Assembly (NCBI RefSeq): GCF_000504245.1
Contig: NZ_KI632509.1
Coordinates: 4,119,502-4,183,501, forward strand
Length of the DNA: 64,000 nucleotides
Source: Haloechinothrix halophila YIM 93223
GTDB taxonomy: Bacteria > Actinomycetota > Actinomycetes > Mycobacteriales > Pseudonocardiaceae
Direction: 5' to 3'
The translations under genes and the position numbers were made by a program. Below are positions 34,940 to 44,233 of this stretch, piece by piece; the stretch's first letter is position 1, and every line of letters begins with the position of its first letter. The notes beneath the pieces are model-generated. The model saw only the letters and a list, made by a program, of their open reading frames with translations. It was not told where the DNA came from and searched no databases.

Positions 34940-36265
34940 TCAGTTGTACCGCCGCAGCACCGGCACCACCGATCGGCCGCCCATCCAGGGCACCGGGTCG
35001 GCGACGTCCAGCGCCTTGCGGTACACCGCGCAGGCCCGCCCCACGACGTCGACGGTGCGGTCGATGTCGTCCTCGGTCAGCGCGCTGCTGACCACAAAGG
35101 ACGATCCGAGCACCCCGCCGAGGACGAGTTGCCGCAGGAACAGCGTGCGGTATTCCTGCGACGGCCTCCCCCGCTCGTCGAGGGTGGCGAACACCAGGTT
35201 GCTCGACCTGCCCCGCACGAACACGTGGTCGGCGACGCCCATCGCGGCAGCCGCCTCGGTCACCCCGGCGGCGAGCCGCTCCCCCAGCGCGTGCAGCCGC
35301 GCCGTGACACCTTCGGCGCGGTAGGTGCGCAGCACCGCCATCGCCGCGGCGAGCGCGTGTGTCTCCGCGCCGTGTGTCGTGGACAGCAGGAACGTCCGCT
35401 CCCGCCCGGAGCGCAGCCCGCCCAGCTCCATCAGCTCCCTGCGCCCAGCGAGCGCGGACACGCCGAAGCCGTTGCCCAGCGCCTTGCCGAACGTCGACAG
35501 GTCGGGCGTGACACCGTACAGCCCCTGCGCACCTGCCTCCGACCAGCGGAAGCCGGTGATCATCTCGTCGAAGATCAACACACAGCCGTGGCGGTGCGCG
35601 AGAGCACGCAGCCCGGCGAGATACCCCTCCGGCGGTTCGGTCAGCGTCGCCGGTTCCAGCACCAAGCAGGCGACCTGGCCCTCGTGGCAGCGCAGTACCT
35701 CCTCGGTGGCGGCGAGGTCGCCGTACGGGAACGGAACCGACAGCGTCGCGATCGGTTCTGGCACTCCCGCGCTCATCTGCGTGGTGCCGATGAACCAGTC
35801 GTCAGTGGAGAAGAACGGCTGATCGCCGCAGTACGCCACCAGCGGTCTGCCGGTCGCGGCCCTGGCGAGCCGTACCGCGGCCGTGGTGACGTCGGAGCCG
35901 TTCTTGGCGAACTTGACCATCTCCGCCGTCGGCACGGTGGCCAGGAACAGCTCCGCCGCCTCGGCCTCGATGATGCTGGGCCGCACGAAGCCGGTTCCGC
36001 GGTCCAGCTCACGGCGTACCGCGGCGAGCACGGCGGGATGCGCGTGCCCCAGGCTGACCGACCGCATCCCCGCGCCGTACTCGGTGTAGCGATTGCCGTC
36101 GACGTCCCACACGTACCCGCCGTGGCCGTGTGTGATGACCGGTGCGAGTCCGTCCGGGTACTGGTCGTCGCCCTTGGCGTAAGTGTGGGCGCCGCCGGGG
36201 ATCAGCTCGTGCAGCCTGCGGTTCAGCTCGGTGGATAACGGCAGTCCGCCGTCCGCAGCGATCAT
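34940..36265 (-). CDS. Glutamate-1-semialdehyde 2,1-aminomutase-like PLP enzyme
   Basis: 441-residue class III aminotransferase-fold protein. LIPGGAHTYAKGDDQYPDG is the GSA-aminomutase-like N-terminus; IFDEMITGFRW and the PLP lysine in STFGKALGNGFGVSAL are clear. Relatives in carbohydrate loci act on sugars or side chains instead of tetrapyrrole precursor, so transfer of an amino group during sugar formation is likely. It is the last gene of the 47-to-35 kb operon. ATG at 36265 overlaps the preceding stop by 4 bases. Confidence 0.8.
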   Translation of the reverse strand: MIAADGGLPLSTELNRRLHELIPGGAHTYAKGDDQYPDGLAPVITHGHGGYVWDVDGNRYTEYGAGMRSVSLGHAHPAVLAAVRRELDRGTGFVRPSIIEAEAAELFLATVPTAEMVKFAKNGSDVTTAAVRLARAATGRPLVAYCGDQPFFSTDDWFIGTTQMSAGVPEPIATLSVPFPYGDLAATEEVLRCHEGQVACLVLEPATLTEPPEGYLAGLRALAHRHGCVLIFDEMITGFRWSEAGAQGLYGVTPDLSTFGKALGNGFGVSALAGRRELMELGGLRSGRERTFLLSTTHGAETHALAAAMAVLRTYRAEGVTARLHALGERLAAGVTEAAAAMGVADHVFVRGRSSNLVFATLDERGRPSQEYRTLFLRQLVLGGVLGSSFVVSSALTEDDIDRTVDVVGRACAVYRKALDVADPVPWMGGRSVVPVLRRYN

Positions 36266-36813
36266 TTCAGCCGTCCAGTCACCTCCGATGTCGACCGCGC
36301 ATGGCGGTCCCGCTCCGACAGCGCCGTGACCGGCAGCGGCCACGCGATGCCGAGAGCAGGGTCGTCATGCGCGATGGCGACATCGGCTGCCGGATCGTGC
36401 GTCTGGTCGATGCGGTAGGCGACGTCGGCGGGCTCGGTCAGCGCCTGGAAGCCGTGCGCGCAACCCGCCGGGATGTAGATCGTCACCTGTGTCTCGTCGG
36501 TGAGCTCGATGGTCTCCACCGCGCGGTAGGTTGGCGAGTCCGGCCGAAGATCGACGATGACGTCGAACACCGCGCCGTATGAGCAGCGCACCAGCTTCGC
36601 CTCCCCAGGCTCACGGCGCAGGTGCAGCCCGCGCACCACGCCCCTGCGCGATCGCGACACACTGTCCTGCACGAACGCGGTCGGGTCGATGCCGACGGAG
36701 CGGACGACGTCGGCATCGAAGGTGCGACTGAAGGTGCCTCGCTCGTCGCGGTGTGGTTGCGGTTCGAATCGGTAGGCCCCTGCGATGGCAGGGATCGGGA
36801 TCGCTTTCATCAT
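36262..36813 (-). CDS. dTDP-4-dehydrorhamnose 3,5-epimerase family protein (RmlC-like)
   Basis: 183-residue cupin. HRDERGTFSRTFDADV, RRGVVRGLHLRREPGEAKLVRC (conserved His in GLHLR) and YIPAGCAHGFQAL are RmlC signatures. It would epimerise C3 and/or C5 of a 4-keto-6-deoxy sugar nucleotide. Two adjacent ATG codons occur (36813 and 36810); the first gives the ATGA overlap with the upstream stop. With the C-methyltransferase and aminotransferase-like enzyme it suggests a branched or amino deoxy sugar. Confidence 0.88.
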   Translation of the reverse strand: MMKAIPIPAIAGAYRFEPQPHRDERGTFSRTFDADVVRSVGIDPTAFVQDSVSRSRRGVVRGLHLRREPGEAKLVRCSYGAVFDVIVDLRPDSPTYRAVETIELTDETQVTIYIPAGCAHGFQALTEPADVAYRIDQTHDPAADVAIAHDDPALGIAWPLPVTALSERDRHARSTSEVTGRLK

Positions 36814-38075
36814 GCCCCCTCGGCGGACGAATGGTTGGTGAACAGCTCGGCGGACAGCTCGGCGAACTGCCGCTCGACACCACGGCGCGCCGCCGCACTG
36901 CGCTCGGTCATGGCCTCCCGCAGCTCGGGCGCGCGCCGTTCCAGGTCGGTGAACTGCGCGATGAGCCGGTCCAGGTCGGGCTGCCGTGCGGAATGGCAGT
37001 ACGCGGCGAGGCCGGACTCGGCCATCACGATGTCGATCTTGGTGGCGTAGCCAACCGAGACCGTGGGTTTCGCCAGCATCAGCGCGCACACGACGTTGTG
37101 GTAGCGGGTGGCGACTACGGCCTCGACGGTGGCGAGCTGGCGCAGCAGGTCGTGCAGGCTGGTCAGTGGTTCCACGACCAGCCGTGACTGGTCGAGGTCG
37201 GGACGGTGGGCGCGCGCGGCGGCGAGGATCTCGTCGACGACGTCGGTGTCGGCGTTGTCGCCGGAGAGGATGCGCACCGGTCTGCCCTGGTCCAGCAGCC
37301 AGTACACGAATCCGGTCATGGTGGCGACGTAGTCGCGGTGGATCTCGTCAGCGCGGGCACGGTCGTCGTTACTGCCGTAGTAGCCCATCACACCGACGCC
37401 GACGGCGTGATCGTCCGCATCGGGCACCTCGGGCACCGGCAGCGCGAACGCCAAGTCCGGATAAACGTGGTCACCGCCGACGTCGAGGCCCATCTGGCGC
37501 ATCGCGTCACGGGACGCATCGTCGCGGTACGAGCGGTAGTCGGCGAGCCGCGCGGCCTGAACGACCAGCCAGCGGGTCAGCGGCTTGCTGATGACGTTGG
37601 CGCCGACGCTGACCAGCGCGACCTTGGTGCCGGTGAGCTTGCTGGCCACCCCGAGCGCTAGCAGCGAATACGGCATCGCCCACGGCCGCAGCGGCTGCGT
37701 CGACTCAAGCACACCCATGCCGGGCACGATCACGGCGTCCTTGTCGCGCACCCAGGCCAGCGTCCGCAGTGGGTCGAGCAGTTTACCGGTGATCTTGAGC
37801 AGCACCGCCCGCACTCCGGTGGCGGTATTCGCGTGCGCCTCGTACCACTGCAACGACTGGGCGGGGGCGTCGTAGCGGCGGGCGAGCCGGTCGGGGCCCA
37901 TGCAGAAGAACCCGATCCGCGCCTCGGGGTGGCGTTTGGCGAGGTAGTTGGTCACGGACTCCAGGGACCCGTCGTTGCCGATGTTGCCGGAGCCGAGGAT
38001 GCCGAAGAAGCCGACGTGGGTGGCTCTGTGACTCGTGCGGTGCCCGGCACCGTTTCCCCAGCGCCGCCTGGTCAC
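36810..38075 (-). CDS. Polysaccharide pyruvyl transferase family protein
   Basis: 421 residues with GFFGILGSGNIGNDGSLESV at the N-terminus and TRYHNVVCALMLAKPTVSVGYATK near residue 345, both typical of the PS_pyruv_trans (CsaB/WcaK) family. These enzymes add ketal-linked pyruvate from phosphoenolpyruvate to sugars of wall or capsule polymers. GTG start in a 4-base overlap with the glycosyltransferase gene. Some family members in EPS loci are regulators or have other acceptors, so pyruvylation is inferred. Confidence 0.83.
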   Translation of the reverse strand: MTRRRWGNGAGHRTSHRATHVGFFGILGSGNIGNDGSLESVTNYLAKRHPEARIGFFCMGPDRLARRYDAPAQSLQWYEAHANTATGVRAVLLKITGKLLDPLRTLAWVRDKDAVIVPGMGVLESTQPLRPWAMPYSLLALGVASKLTGTKVALVSVGANVISKPLTRWLVVQAARLADYRSYRDDASRDAMRQMGLDVGGDHVYPDLAFALPVPEVPDADDHAVGVGVMGYYGSNDDRARADEIHRDYVATMTGFVYWLLDQGRPVRILSGDNADTDVVDEILAAARAHRPDLDQSRLVVEPLTSLHDLLRQLATVEAVVATRYHNVVCALMLAKPTVSVGYATKIDIVMAESGLAAYCHSARQPDLDRLIAQFTDLERRAPELREAMTERSAAARRGVERQFAELSAELFTNHSSAEGA

Positions 38076-39010
38076 CTGTGTTCTCTCCCGTCCCGCGCTG
38101 AGGCCGAGGTGTCGACACTGGTCGTGCCGAAGGCGGGCAGTGAGCGAGCGAACGTCAGCCGCCGTACCGGGGCGCGCAGCCCACGGCCGAGGAACCAGCC
38201 GAGGATGGCGCGGTAGCAGGCGACGCGGTCCCGTGTGGACAGCGGTGCCTTGTGGATCACGCTGACGTAACCGCCGACGTACTCGGCCACCAGCCGCGCG
38301 GTGCTGTGGCTGGCCCGTCGCGGGTCGAGGTTGCGGCAGATCGCCGTGATGCTTGGCAACCGATCGCCCCGGCCGGGGTGGTCGCGGCGGAAGTACAGCA
38401 CCTCTGGCACCTGCACGAACCGGCCGTGCAGCGCGAGCCCGGCGACGAACACCCTGCCGCCGTTGTGGAAGCTGTCCATCCGAGGCGTGCGGCGCAGCAC
38501 GTCGAGGCGCACGACGCCGTAGAAGTCGTCCCCGCCATCGGTGACCAGCAGGCTGCGGAACCGGGTCGGTGCTGACGGCGAGTCGGTGGCGATGGCGTAG
38601 TCGTACTCGTGCGACAGCGCGCCGTCGGCGTCGATGACGGCCATGTGGGCGTGACAGAGGACCGCGTCCGGGTTCGCGTCGAGCGCGGCGATACAGCGTT
38701 CCAGCAGCGTGTCACCGAACCGGTCGTCGTGCGCTGCCCACTTGAACAACTCGCCGCGAGCCTGGCCGATCAGGAAGTTGTGGTTGGGAATTGCGCCGAT
38801 GTTGCGGGGCTGGCGGATGTAGAGCACGCGCGGGTCGGCGGCCGCGTAGGAGCGACAGATCCGTTCCGTGCTGTCGGTGGACGCGTTGTCCGAAATGATC
38901 AGCTCGAAGTCGGTGTACGTCTGGCCGAGCAGGTCGTCGAGCGCTTCTGCCAGATAGTTCTCCCCGTTGTAGACGGGCAGCCCGACGCTCAACCGTGGCG
39001 TGGTTGTCAT
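38072..39010 (-). CDS. Glycosyltransferase family 2
   Basis: 312-residue GT-A enzyme. LSVGLPVYNGENYLAEAL, ELIISDNASTD (nucleotide-binding Asp) and the DxD-like WAAHDD near residue 95 identify family GT2. It adds one sugar to the growing lipid-linked repeat. ATG overlaps the flippase stop by 4 bases. Confidence 0.88.
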   Translation of the reverse strand: MTTTPRLSVGLPVYNGENYLAEALDDLLGQTYTDFELIISDNASTDSTERICRSYAAADPRVLYIRQPRNIGAIPNHNFLIGQARGELFKWAAHDDRFGDTLLERCIAALDANPDAVLCHAHMAVIDADGALSHEYDYAIATDSPSAPTRFRSLLVTDGGDDFYGVVRLDVLRRTPRMDSFHNGGRVFVAGLALHGRFVQVPEVLYFRRDHPGRGDRLPSITAICRNLDPRRASHSTARLVAEYVGGYVSVIHKAPLSTRDRVACYRAILGWFLGRGLRAPVRRLTFARSLPAFGTTSVDTSASARDGREHR

Positions 39011-40326
39011 GTGTTCACTCCCTCATTGCCGATGGTGGTTGCCACCGGGGAACCTCCGGGCGCCATGGTGCGGCGCGAGTGATCGCGCAGTCCGGCATGA
39101 AGTTGGGTCCACCAGAAGATCGCCGCGCACCAGGCCGCGATGGCGACGCCCCATGCGGACCCAGACGCGTCCGCGATGGCCGCGCCGAGCAACCCGCCGG
39201 TGATCAGTCCAGCCGCGGCGGCGAGCTGACAACGGAGACTCCTGCGCGCCGCGCCGAGTGCCCGCAGCCCCGCCGTCGCGCCGTTGGACAGGCCGACGCC
39301 GGCGACGGCGAGCGTGGCGGGGATCAGCAGCACCGACGCGGCAGGCCAGACCTCGCCGAGCAAGCCGAGTCCGAGTTCGTTCGGCAGCAGCACCAGCAGT
39401 CCGAGCCCCCACATCAGTGCGCCGCCGACCTGCAGTCCGCCAAGGCCGAGGCAGAACAGCCGCAGCCGTCGCGGATGGCTGCGCAGCACGCGGGACGCCT
39501 CGGGCACCGCGACAAGCGCGAGCCCCATGGTCACCGCGATGAACGGGCCGAGCAGCAGGTCAGCGCCGCGCACCGCGCCGACGTCCGCGAGCCCGGCGAT
39601 GGCGCCGAGGCCATACATCCTGACCTGCACCGCGCCGCTGATGCTGACGTTCTCCACCAGATACCGCGGGCCGAGGTCGCGCTGCTGCCGCAGCCACGGA
39701 CCCACGCCGCCCGCGTGCGGCATCAGCCCGGTCTGTGCCCAGCCGAACATGGCGGCCACGGCGGCGGCGCCGCCCCACGCGAGCAGGAACCCGAACACAC
39801 TGCCGGTGCTCGCGGCGAGCATGAGCGCGGGGATCAGGGCGCCCGCCCACACCATGTCGTTGGTGAACGCGCGGCGCCCCTCCCCCGCGGCGAAGAACGC
39901 GAACCGCCAGCTGTCCTGCCACAGCAGCGCGGGCAGGATCAGCCCGAGGGCGATGAACGCCGAACCGAGCGAACCGCCAATGGCCGTACCCGCCGCGATG
40001 CTGAGGACACCAGCGGTCGCGCCGACGCCTATCGCTGTCCCGCAGGAACGCGGCACGGCCTGTCGCCAGTCCGCGCGCGGCACCCCGCTGAAGCGCACCG
40101 TGAGCGGGTCGGTGGCCAGCCCGCGCGAGATGTTGAGGACGACGCCGTAGGTGACCCAGGCGAGGGTGAAGATGCCGAACTCGACAGCGCCGAGGGTGCG
40201 CGCGACGACGATGCTCACCGCGAAGTTGGTCATGCTCGACACGGCCTGGTCGGCAAGCCCCCAGCTCAGCCGCCCCGCCATGGCGCGGAGGGCTTGCGAG
40301 TGGAACGCGGCGCGCACGGTGTTCAC
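39007..40326 (-). CDS. Wzx-like polysaccharide flippase
   Basis: 439 residues, about 12 to 14 hydrophobic helices of the MOP exporter type. The N-terminus (LSWGLADQAVSSMTNFAVSIVVARTLGAVEFGIFTL) matches polysaccharide flippases, with the usual Gly-x-x-x-Phe-Gly-like turn after the first helix pair. It would move the lipid-linked repeat unit across the membrane for the Wzy-like polymerase at 18440. GTG start in a 4-base overlap. Confidence 0.83.
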   Translation of the reverse strand: MNTVRAAFHSQALRAMAGRLSWGLADQAVSSMTNFAVSIVVARTLGAVEFGIFTLAWVTYGVVLNISRGLATDPLTVRFSGVPRADWRQAVPRSCGTAIGVGATAGVLSIAAGTAIGGSLGSAFIALGLILPALLWQDSWRFAFFAAGEGRRAFTNDMVWAGALIPALMLAASTGSVFGFLLAWGGAAAVAAMFGWAQTGLMPHAGGVGPWLRQQRDLGPRYLVENVSISGAVQVRMYGLGAIAGLADVGAVRGADLLLGPFIAVTMGLALVAVPEASRVLRSHPRRLRLFCLGLGGLQVGGALMWGLGLLVLLPNELGLGLLGEVWPAASVLLIPATLAVAGVGLSNGATAGLRALGAARRSLRCQLAAAAGLITGGLLGAAIADASGSAWGVAIAAWCAAIFWWTQLHAGLRDHSRRTMAPGGSPVATTIGNEGVNT

Positions 40327-41666
40327 TCCGTGACCAGCTCGGCGGCGAGCAGCGCGTCGGCCGCCGCGGTGATGGCGTCGAACGGCAGTTGGGCGCGCTC
40401 AGCGATGTCGAGCAGCGAGTGGCCGCCGTCGGAGTAGTTAAGCACCCACAGCATCGCGAGCTGGGCCTGCTTGGCGTCGCTGCGACCGCCGAGCGCGTCG
40501 TAGAGGCCGCGTTTGCCGAGCTGCGGCTCGCAGTGCGGGTTGAGGTTGACGTAGCGGCGGTCGCGATCGAGCACCGCGAGGGTCTCGCGGCAGGCCGCGA
40601 GGGTGTCGGCCATGGCCTCGGCGGTGACGAAGTCCGGGTTGTCGGCCGAGGTGTGGTACTCCGGGTAGGCGGCGTACGGCGTCCTGGTGAGGCAGCCGAC
40701 GCCGAGGTTGAAGCCGGGCGAGCAGTACTGGCGTTCGTCGTAGCCGTAGGGCGAGAAGTCGACAACGCGATGCGGACGCTGCGATGTGGACAGCACGTGC
40801 TCGGCTGCCCTGTCGATTCCGGCGTTGCCGCGCCTGCTGCGTTTGTAGGTTAGCTGGCCCCTGTCTCCCGCGCAGGCCAGCACGAGCCCGTGGGCGATGC
40901 GGTCGACGCGGTGCTGGTTGCGTGCCAGCCAGGTGATCGAGCCGATCGTGCCAGGCACGAACAGGAACCGGTAGGTGTAGCGCGGCGTTTCGCGCGCCAG
41001 GTGCCTCGCGAGCTGGCTGGCGACGGCGATGCCAGCCAGGTTGTCGTTGGCCAGCGACGGGTGGCAGATGTGGCAGGAGATGATCACCTCGTCACTGACC
41101 TGGCCGGGCACGACGTGCTCGGCGTAGGTGAGGTGGCCGTCGGCGAGGTCGGAGTCGATGTGGACGTCATAGGTGGCGTCGTCGCCGTGCTGCTCCAGCG
41201 CGTCGAGGGTGCGCTGGCTGAGGCAGAAGCCCCAGTCGCGCTGGTAGTAGCTGGTGCGATACGGGATCCACTCGGGGTGTTCCGGCAGCGTGTGCAGGTG
41301 TGGCCGCAGTTCCGCGAGCGGCATCCTGGCCGACACCGGTTCGCTGTAGCCGACGACGTGCAGATTCGACGCGGCGAAGTCGACCACGCGCCTGCCGGTG
41401 GCGTCGGCGATGTAGGCGTCGCGGATCGTCCACTCCTGCGGCACGGTCCAGTCGAAGACCTGGGCGCCCGTCGGGACCTCGGTGACGTCGAGCGACAAGT
41501 CCTCACCGATGATCCGCAGCGTCTCGCGGACCCCGTCGCCGGTGATGCTGCGGCACAGCGGGTAGAGCCGCCGGACGAGGGCGTGCATCGCGGCGGCGGT
41601 GTCGGTGTCCACGGCGGCGCTCGGCGCACCGCTCCTGGCGATCGTGGCCCCAGGCACCGCCGTCAT
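40323..41666 (-). CDS. DUF4910 (M28-peptidase-like) domain protein
   Basis: 447 residues. ISCHICHPSLANDNLAGIAVA gives the metal-binding His and Asp of the aminopeptidase-like fold, and PEYHTSADNPDFV adds a further His. The C-terminus (~75 residues, LAMLWVLNYSDGGHSLLDIAERAQLPFDAI) is a winged-helix-like segment. The family recurs in polysaccharide and aminoglycoside-like loci, but its reaction is not established; amide hydrolysis during sugar maturation is a guess. ATG at 41666 overlaps the preceding stop by one base (TGATG); upstream in-frame residues are a shadow. Confidence 0.8.
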   Translation of the reverse strand: MTAVPGATIARSGAPSAAVDTDTAAAMHALVRRLYPLCRSITGDGVRETLRIIGEDLSLDVTEVPTGAQVFDWTVPQEWTIRDAYIADATGRRVVDFAASNLHVVGYSEPVSARMPLAELRPHLHTLPEHPEWIPYRTSYYQRDWGFCLSQRTLDALEQHGDDATYDVHIDSDLADGHLTYAEHVVPGQVSDEVIISCHICHPSLANDNLAGIAVASQLARHLARETPRYTYRFLFVPGTIGSITWLARNQHRVDRIAHGLVLACAGDRGQLTYKRSRRGNAGIDRAAEHVLSTSQRPHRVVDFSPYGYDERQYCSPGFNLGVGCLTRTPYAAYPEYHTSADNPDFVTAEAMADTLAACRETLAVLDRDRRYVNLNPHCEPQLGKRGLYDALGGRSDAKQAQLAMLWVLNYSDGGHSLLDIAERAQLPFDAITAAADALLAAELVTE

Positions 41667-42697
41667 CACGCCACCACTTTCGCCGGCCGCAGCCGGGCGT
41701 CGATGTCGCCCGCCGCCGTGCGGTCGGACAGCCACGCGAGCCGGGTGAAGCGGCGTTCGAAATCCGGGGTGGTGAGGCCGAAGCGGCGGTAGGCGTCGGC
41801 GAGTTCGACCGCACCATCCGCGACGGTCCAGAGCGCGGTGAACCCGGTCGCGGCACGCATCCGGGAGAAGTCGACACGGTAGGAGCGCGGGTCGGCGCCG
41901 GTCTCACCGGTGATGCGCAGCTCGGCGTCCGGCACGGCGGCGACGACCTCATTCGCGATATCGGCCACGGTGAGGTTGTTGGCCTCGGTGCCGACGTTGA
42001 ACGCCATGTCGTGCACCTGCTCGCGCGGCGCGACCAGCGCGGCGGCGAAGGCGGACGCGATGTCGGCGGCGTGCACCAGTGGTCGCCACGGGGTCCCGTC
42101 GGAGAGCACGAGCACCACCCCGGACAGCAGCGCGTGCGCGACGAGGTTGTTGAGCACGATGTCGGTGCGCAGCCGGGGCGAGAACCCGAAGGCGGTGGCG
42201 TTGCGCAGGAACACCGGCGAGAAGTCGGTGTCGGCCAGTGTGTGCAGGTCGTCCTCGACGCGCACCTTCGACACGGCGTACGGGGTAACGGGACGCAGCG
42301 GGGCATCCTCGTCGAGCAGGTCGTCGCCGCCGGACGCGCCGTACACCGAACAGGTGGAGGCGTACAGGAACCGGCGCACCCCGGCGTCGCGGGCCAACCG
42401 GGCGAGCCGGACGCTGGCGCGGTGGTTGATGTCGTACGTCAGCTCCGGGGCGAGCGAACCGAGCGGGTCGTTGGACAGCGCGGCGAGGTGGATCACCGCG
42501 TCGTAGCCGGATAGGTGGGACAGCGTGATCTCGCGCAGGTCAACCGGGATGCCGGGCGGGTCGTCCGGCTCATCGCCGAGCACGCAGGAGGCGAACAGTC
42601 CCGAGTCGAGCCCGGTCACGTCGTGGCCCGCTTCGGCAAGGATCGGCGCCATGACGGTGCCGAGATAGCCTTGGTGTCCGGTCAGCAGCACGCGCAT
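41666..42697 (-). CDS. NAD-dependent epimerase/dehydratase (SDR)
   Basis: 343-residue extended SDR. TGHQGYLGTVMAPIL binds NAD (a Gly-x-x-Gly-x-x-Gly variant with Gln), ASTCSVYGASG gives Ser, TPYAVSKVRVEDDL gives Tyr-x3-Lys, and RPLVHAADIASAF follows. It resembles the epimerase/reductase partners of sugar C-methyltransferases. It probably reduces or epimerises the C-methylated keto sugar. Four bases separate it from the deacetylase gene upstream. Confidence 0.83.
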   Translation of the reverse strand: MRVLLTGHQGYLGTVMAPILAEAGHDVTGLDSGLFASCVLGDEPDDPPGIPVDLREITLSHLSGYDAVIHLAALSNDPLGSLAPELTYDINHRASVRLARLARDAGVRRFLYASTCSVYGASGGDDLLDEDAPLRPVTPYAVSKVRVEDDLHTLADTDFSPVFLRNATAFGFSPRLRTDIVLNNLVAHALLSGVVLVLSDGTPWRPLVHAADIASAFAAALVAPREQVHDMAFNVGTEANNLTVADIANEVVAAVPDAELRITGETGADPRSYRVDFSRMRAATGFTALWTVADGAVELADAYRRFGLTTPDFERRFTRLAWLSDRTAAGDIDARLRPAKVVA

Positions 42698-42701
42698 CGG
42701 C

Positions 42702-43361
42702 TCAGCCCTCCAGGTCTAGGGTCACGGTGGTGGTGTGGAATGCCTCGGCGTAGCGTGCCCCGCATTCGATGCCTCGGATGCGCGCCAGCCCGACGAAGGC
42801 TTCCCGGTCGAACCAGGGGCGGTGCCGCTGGGACGGGTAGTACTCATGCAGCAGTTCGACCTTGCGGCGCATCACGTCGTCCCGCAGCGGCCGGTACACG
42901 GCCGGCCTGCCGAGGTCGCCGTCGGACTTGACGATCTCGTAGCCAAGCACGAGGTGATCGCGAAACGTCTGTGACACCAGCTCGGCCAGCAGCCGGTGGT
43001 CCTGGTGCGCGTCGTCGAGATGCGGGGCGAAAACGACGTCGGCGTCTGCGTCGGCATCCGCGCGTTGCCGCAGTTCGCGCACCGCCGACTTGGCCTCGTC
43101 CCAGTGCGCCGGGGTGCGCCCGTCCGGCAGTTTGAGCACGGTCACGTCGATGTCCGCGCCGGGGCAGAACGCGGTGAGGGCGGTGTGCTCCTCGGTCTCA
43201 CGGTCGGTCCCGCCACCGGTGAGCACGAGGGCGTCCACCCGCACGCCGGGGTTGGCGAGACAGGCGGTGTACAGGCTGCCGCCAGCGCCGATGGCGATGT
43301 CGTCACAGTGGGCACCGACCGCGGCGATGCGTTCGATGCTCCCAGTACGCAGCCGGATCAT
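42702..43361 (-). CDS. PIG-L family deacetylase
   Basis: 219 residues. AVGAHCDDIAIGAGGSL carries the zinc-binding His-x-Asp-Asp motif of LmbE/PIG-L enzymes, and PHLDDAHQDHRLLAEL carries the second His. The family removes N-acetyl groups from GlcNAc-type sugars. In this operon it probably deacetylates an amino-sugar intermediate. ATG at 43361 overlaps the stop of the nucleotidyltransferase (ATGA). The upstream in-frame stretch is the shadow of that gene. Confidence 0.88.
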   Translation of the reverse strand: MIRLRTGSIERIAAVGAHCDDIAIGAGGSLYTACLANPGVRVDALVLTGGGTDRETEEHTALTAFCPGADIDVTVLKLPDGRTPAHWDEAKSAVRELRQRADADADADVVFAPHLDDAHQDHRLLAELVSQTFRDHLVLGYEIVKSDGDLGRPAVYRPLRDDVMRRKVELLHEYYPSQRHRPWFDREAFVGLARIRGIECGARYAEAFHTTTVTLDLEG

Positions 43362-44233
43362 GCGCGCCACGCCAGGGTCGAGGCATGCGCCGCACTGTCG
43401 GGCGCTGTGCCGTTGCCACCGGTGTCGCCGTTGCCGTTCGTACCGTTGGCTCGCCCGGCGTCGCGTTCCCACAGCGCCCATGGCCGGTCGCCGTGCGAGT
43501 ACGCCTCGTCGAGGGCGATCCGCTCTTTCACGGTGTCGGTCGGCCGCCAGTAGCCGCGATGGGGATACGCCAGTAGCCGACCGCGCTTGGCCAGCTCGAC
43601 GCAGCCGTCACCGACGAGGTCGCCGTTCTCCGGAATGTGGTCGAAGACCTCCTGCCGCAGCACGAAGTAGCCGCCGTTGACCCACAGCGGCATCTCGCTG
43701 ACCGGGGAGATCGCCTCGACCCTGCCCCCGTGGTCGATGTCGATGCAGTGGAACGTGCCCGGCGGCGGCACCACCATCATCGACGCGCCCGCGTCGGAGG
43801 CCACGAACCGGTCGATGATCTCGGGCAGCGGCGCGTCGGTGAGCACGTCGGCGTAGTTGGCGAGGAACATCTCGTCGCCGTCCAGGTGCTCTCGCACGCG
43901 CCGCAGCCGCTCCCCGATCGGCGAATCGATCCCGGTCTGCACGAACGAGATCGACCAGTCGGAGATGTCGGTGGACAGCAGTTGGACGGCACCGTCGCGG
44001 AGCACGAAGTCGTTCGACGTCGTCTCCTCGTAGTTCAGGAAGAAGTCCTTGATGTGATGCGAGCCGTAGCCGAGGCACAGCACGAAGTCGGTGTGTCCGA
44101 AGTGGGCGTAGTAGCGCATCACGTGCCAGATCAGTGGTCTCGGCCCCACCAGCTGCATCGGCTTGGGGACGTCGCCGGGCACCCCGGTGCGCATCCTGGT
44201 GCCGTAACCACCACAGAAGAGGACGACTTTCAT
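43358..44233 (-). CDS. Sugar-phosphate nucleotidyltransferase, RfbF-like
   Basis: 291 residues. It starts MKVVLFCGGYGTRM, a glucose-1-phosphate cytidylyltransferase-type variant of the GGxGTR loop; KPMQLVGPRPLIWHVMRYY holds the conserved Lys. WVNGGYFVLRQEVFDHI and RGYWRPTDTVKER complete the fold. It activates a sugar 1-phosphate with CTP or another NTP; specificity cannot be read here. The C-terminal ~30 residues are Asn/Gly/Thr-rich low complexity. ATG in the overlap with the C-methyltransferase stop. Confidence 0.83.
   Translation of the reverse strand: MKVVLFCGGYGTRMRTGVPGDVPKPMQLVGPRPLIWHVMRYYAHFGHTDFVLCLGYGSHHIKDFFLNYEETTSNDFVLRDGAVQLLSTDISDWSISFVQTGIDSPIGERLRRVREHLDGDEMFLANYADVLTDAPLPEIIDRFVASDAGASMMVVPPPGTFHCIDIDHGGRVEAISPVSEMPLWVNGGYFVLRQEVFDHIPENGDLVGDGCVELAKRGRLLAYPHRGYWRPTDTVKERIALDEAYSHGDRPWALWERDAGRANGTNGNGDTGGNGTAPDSAAHASTLAWRA

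Noticed and set aside
38995-40437. 480-codon plus-strand frame opposite the flippase gene
   Set aside because: Composition is Arg/Gly/His/Glu-rich with no recognisable motif, whereas the minus frame has the flippase helix pattern and coupled ends.
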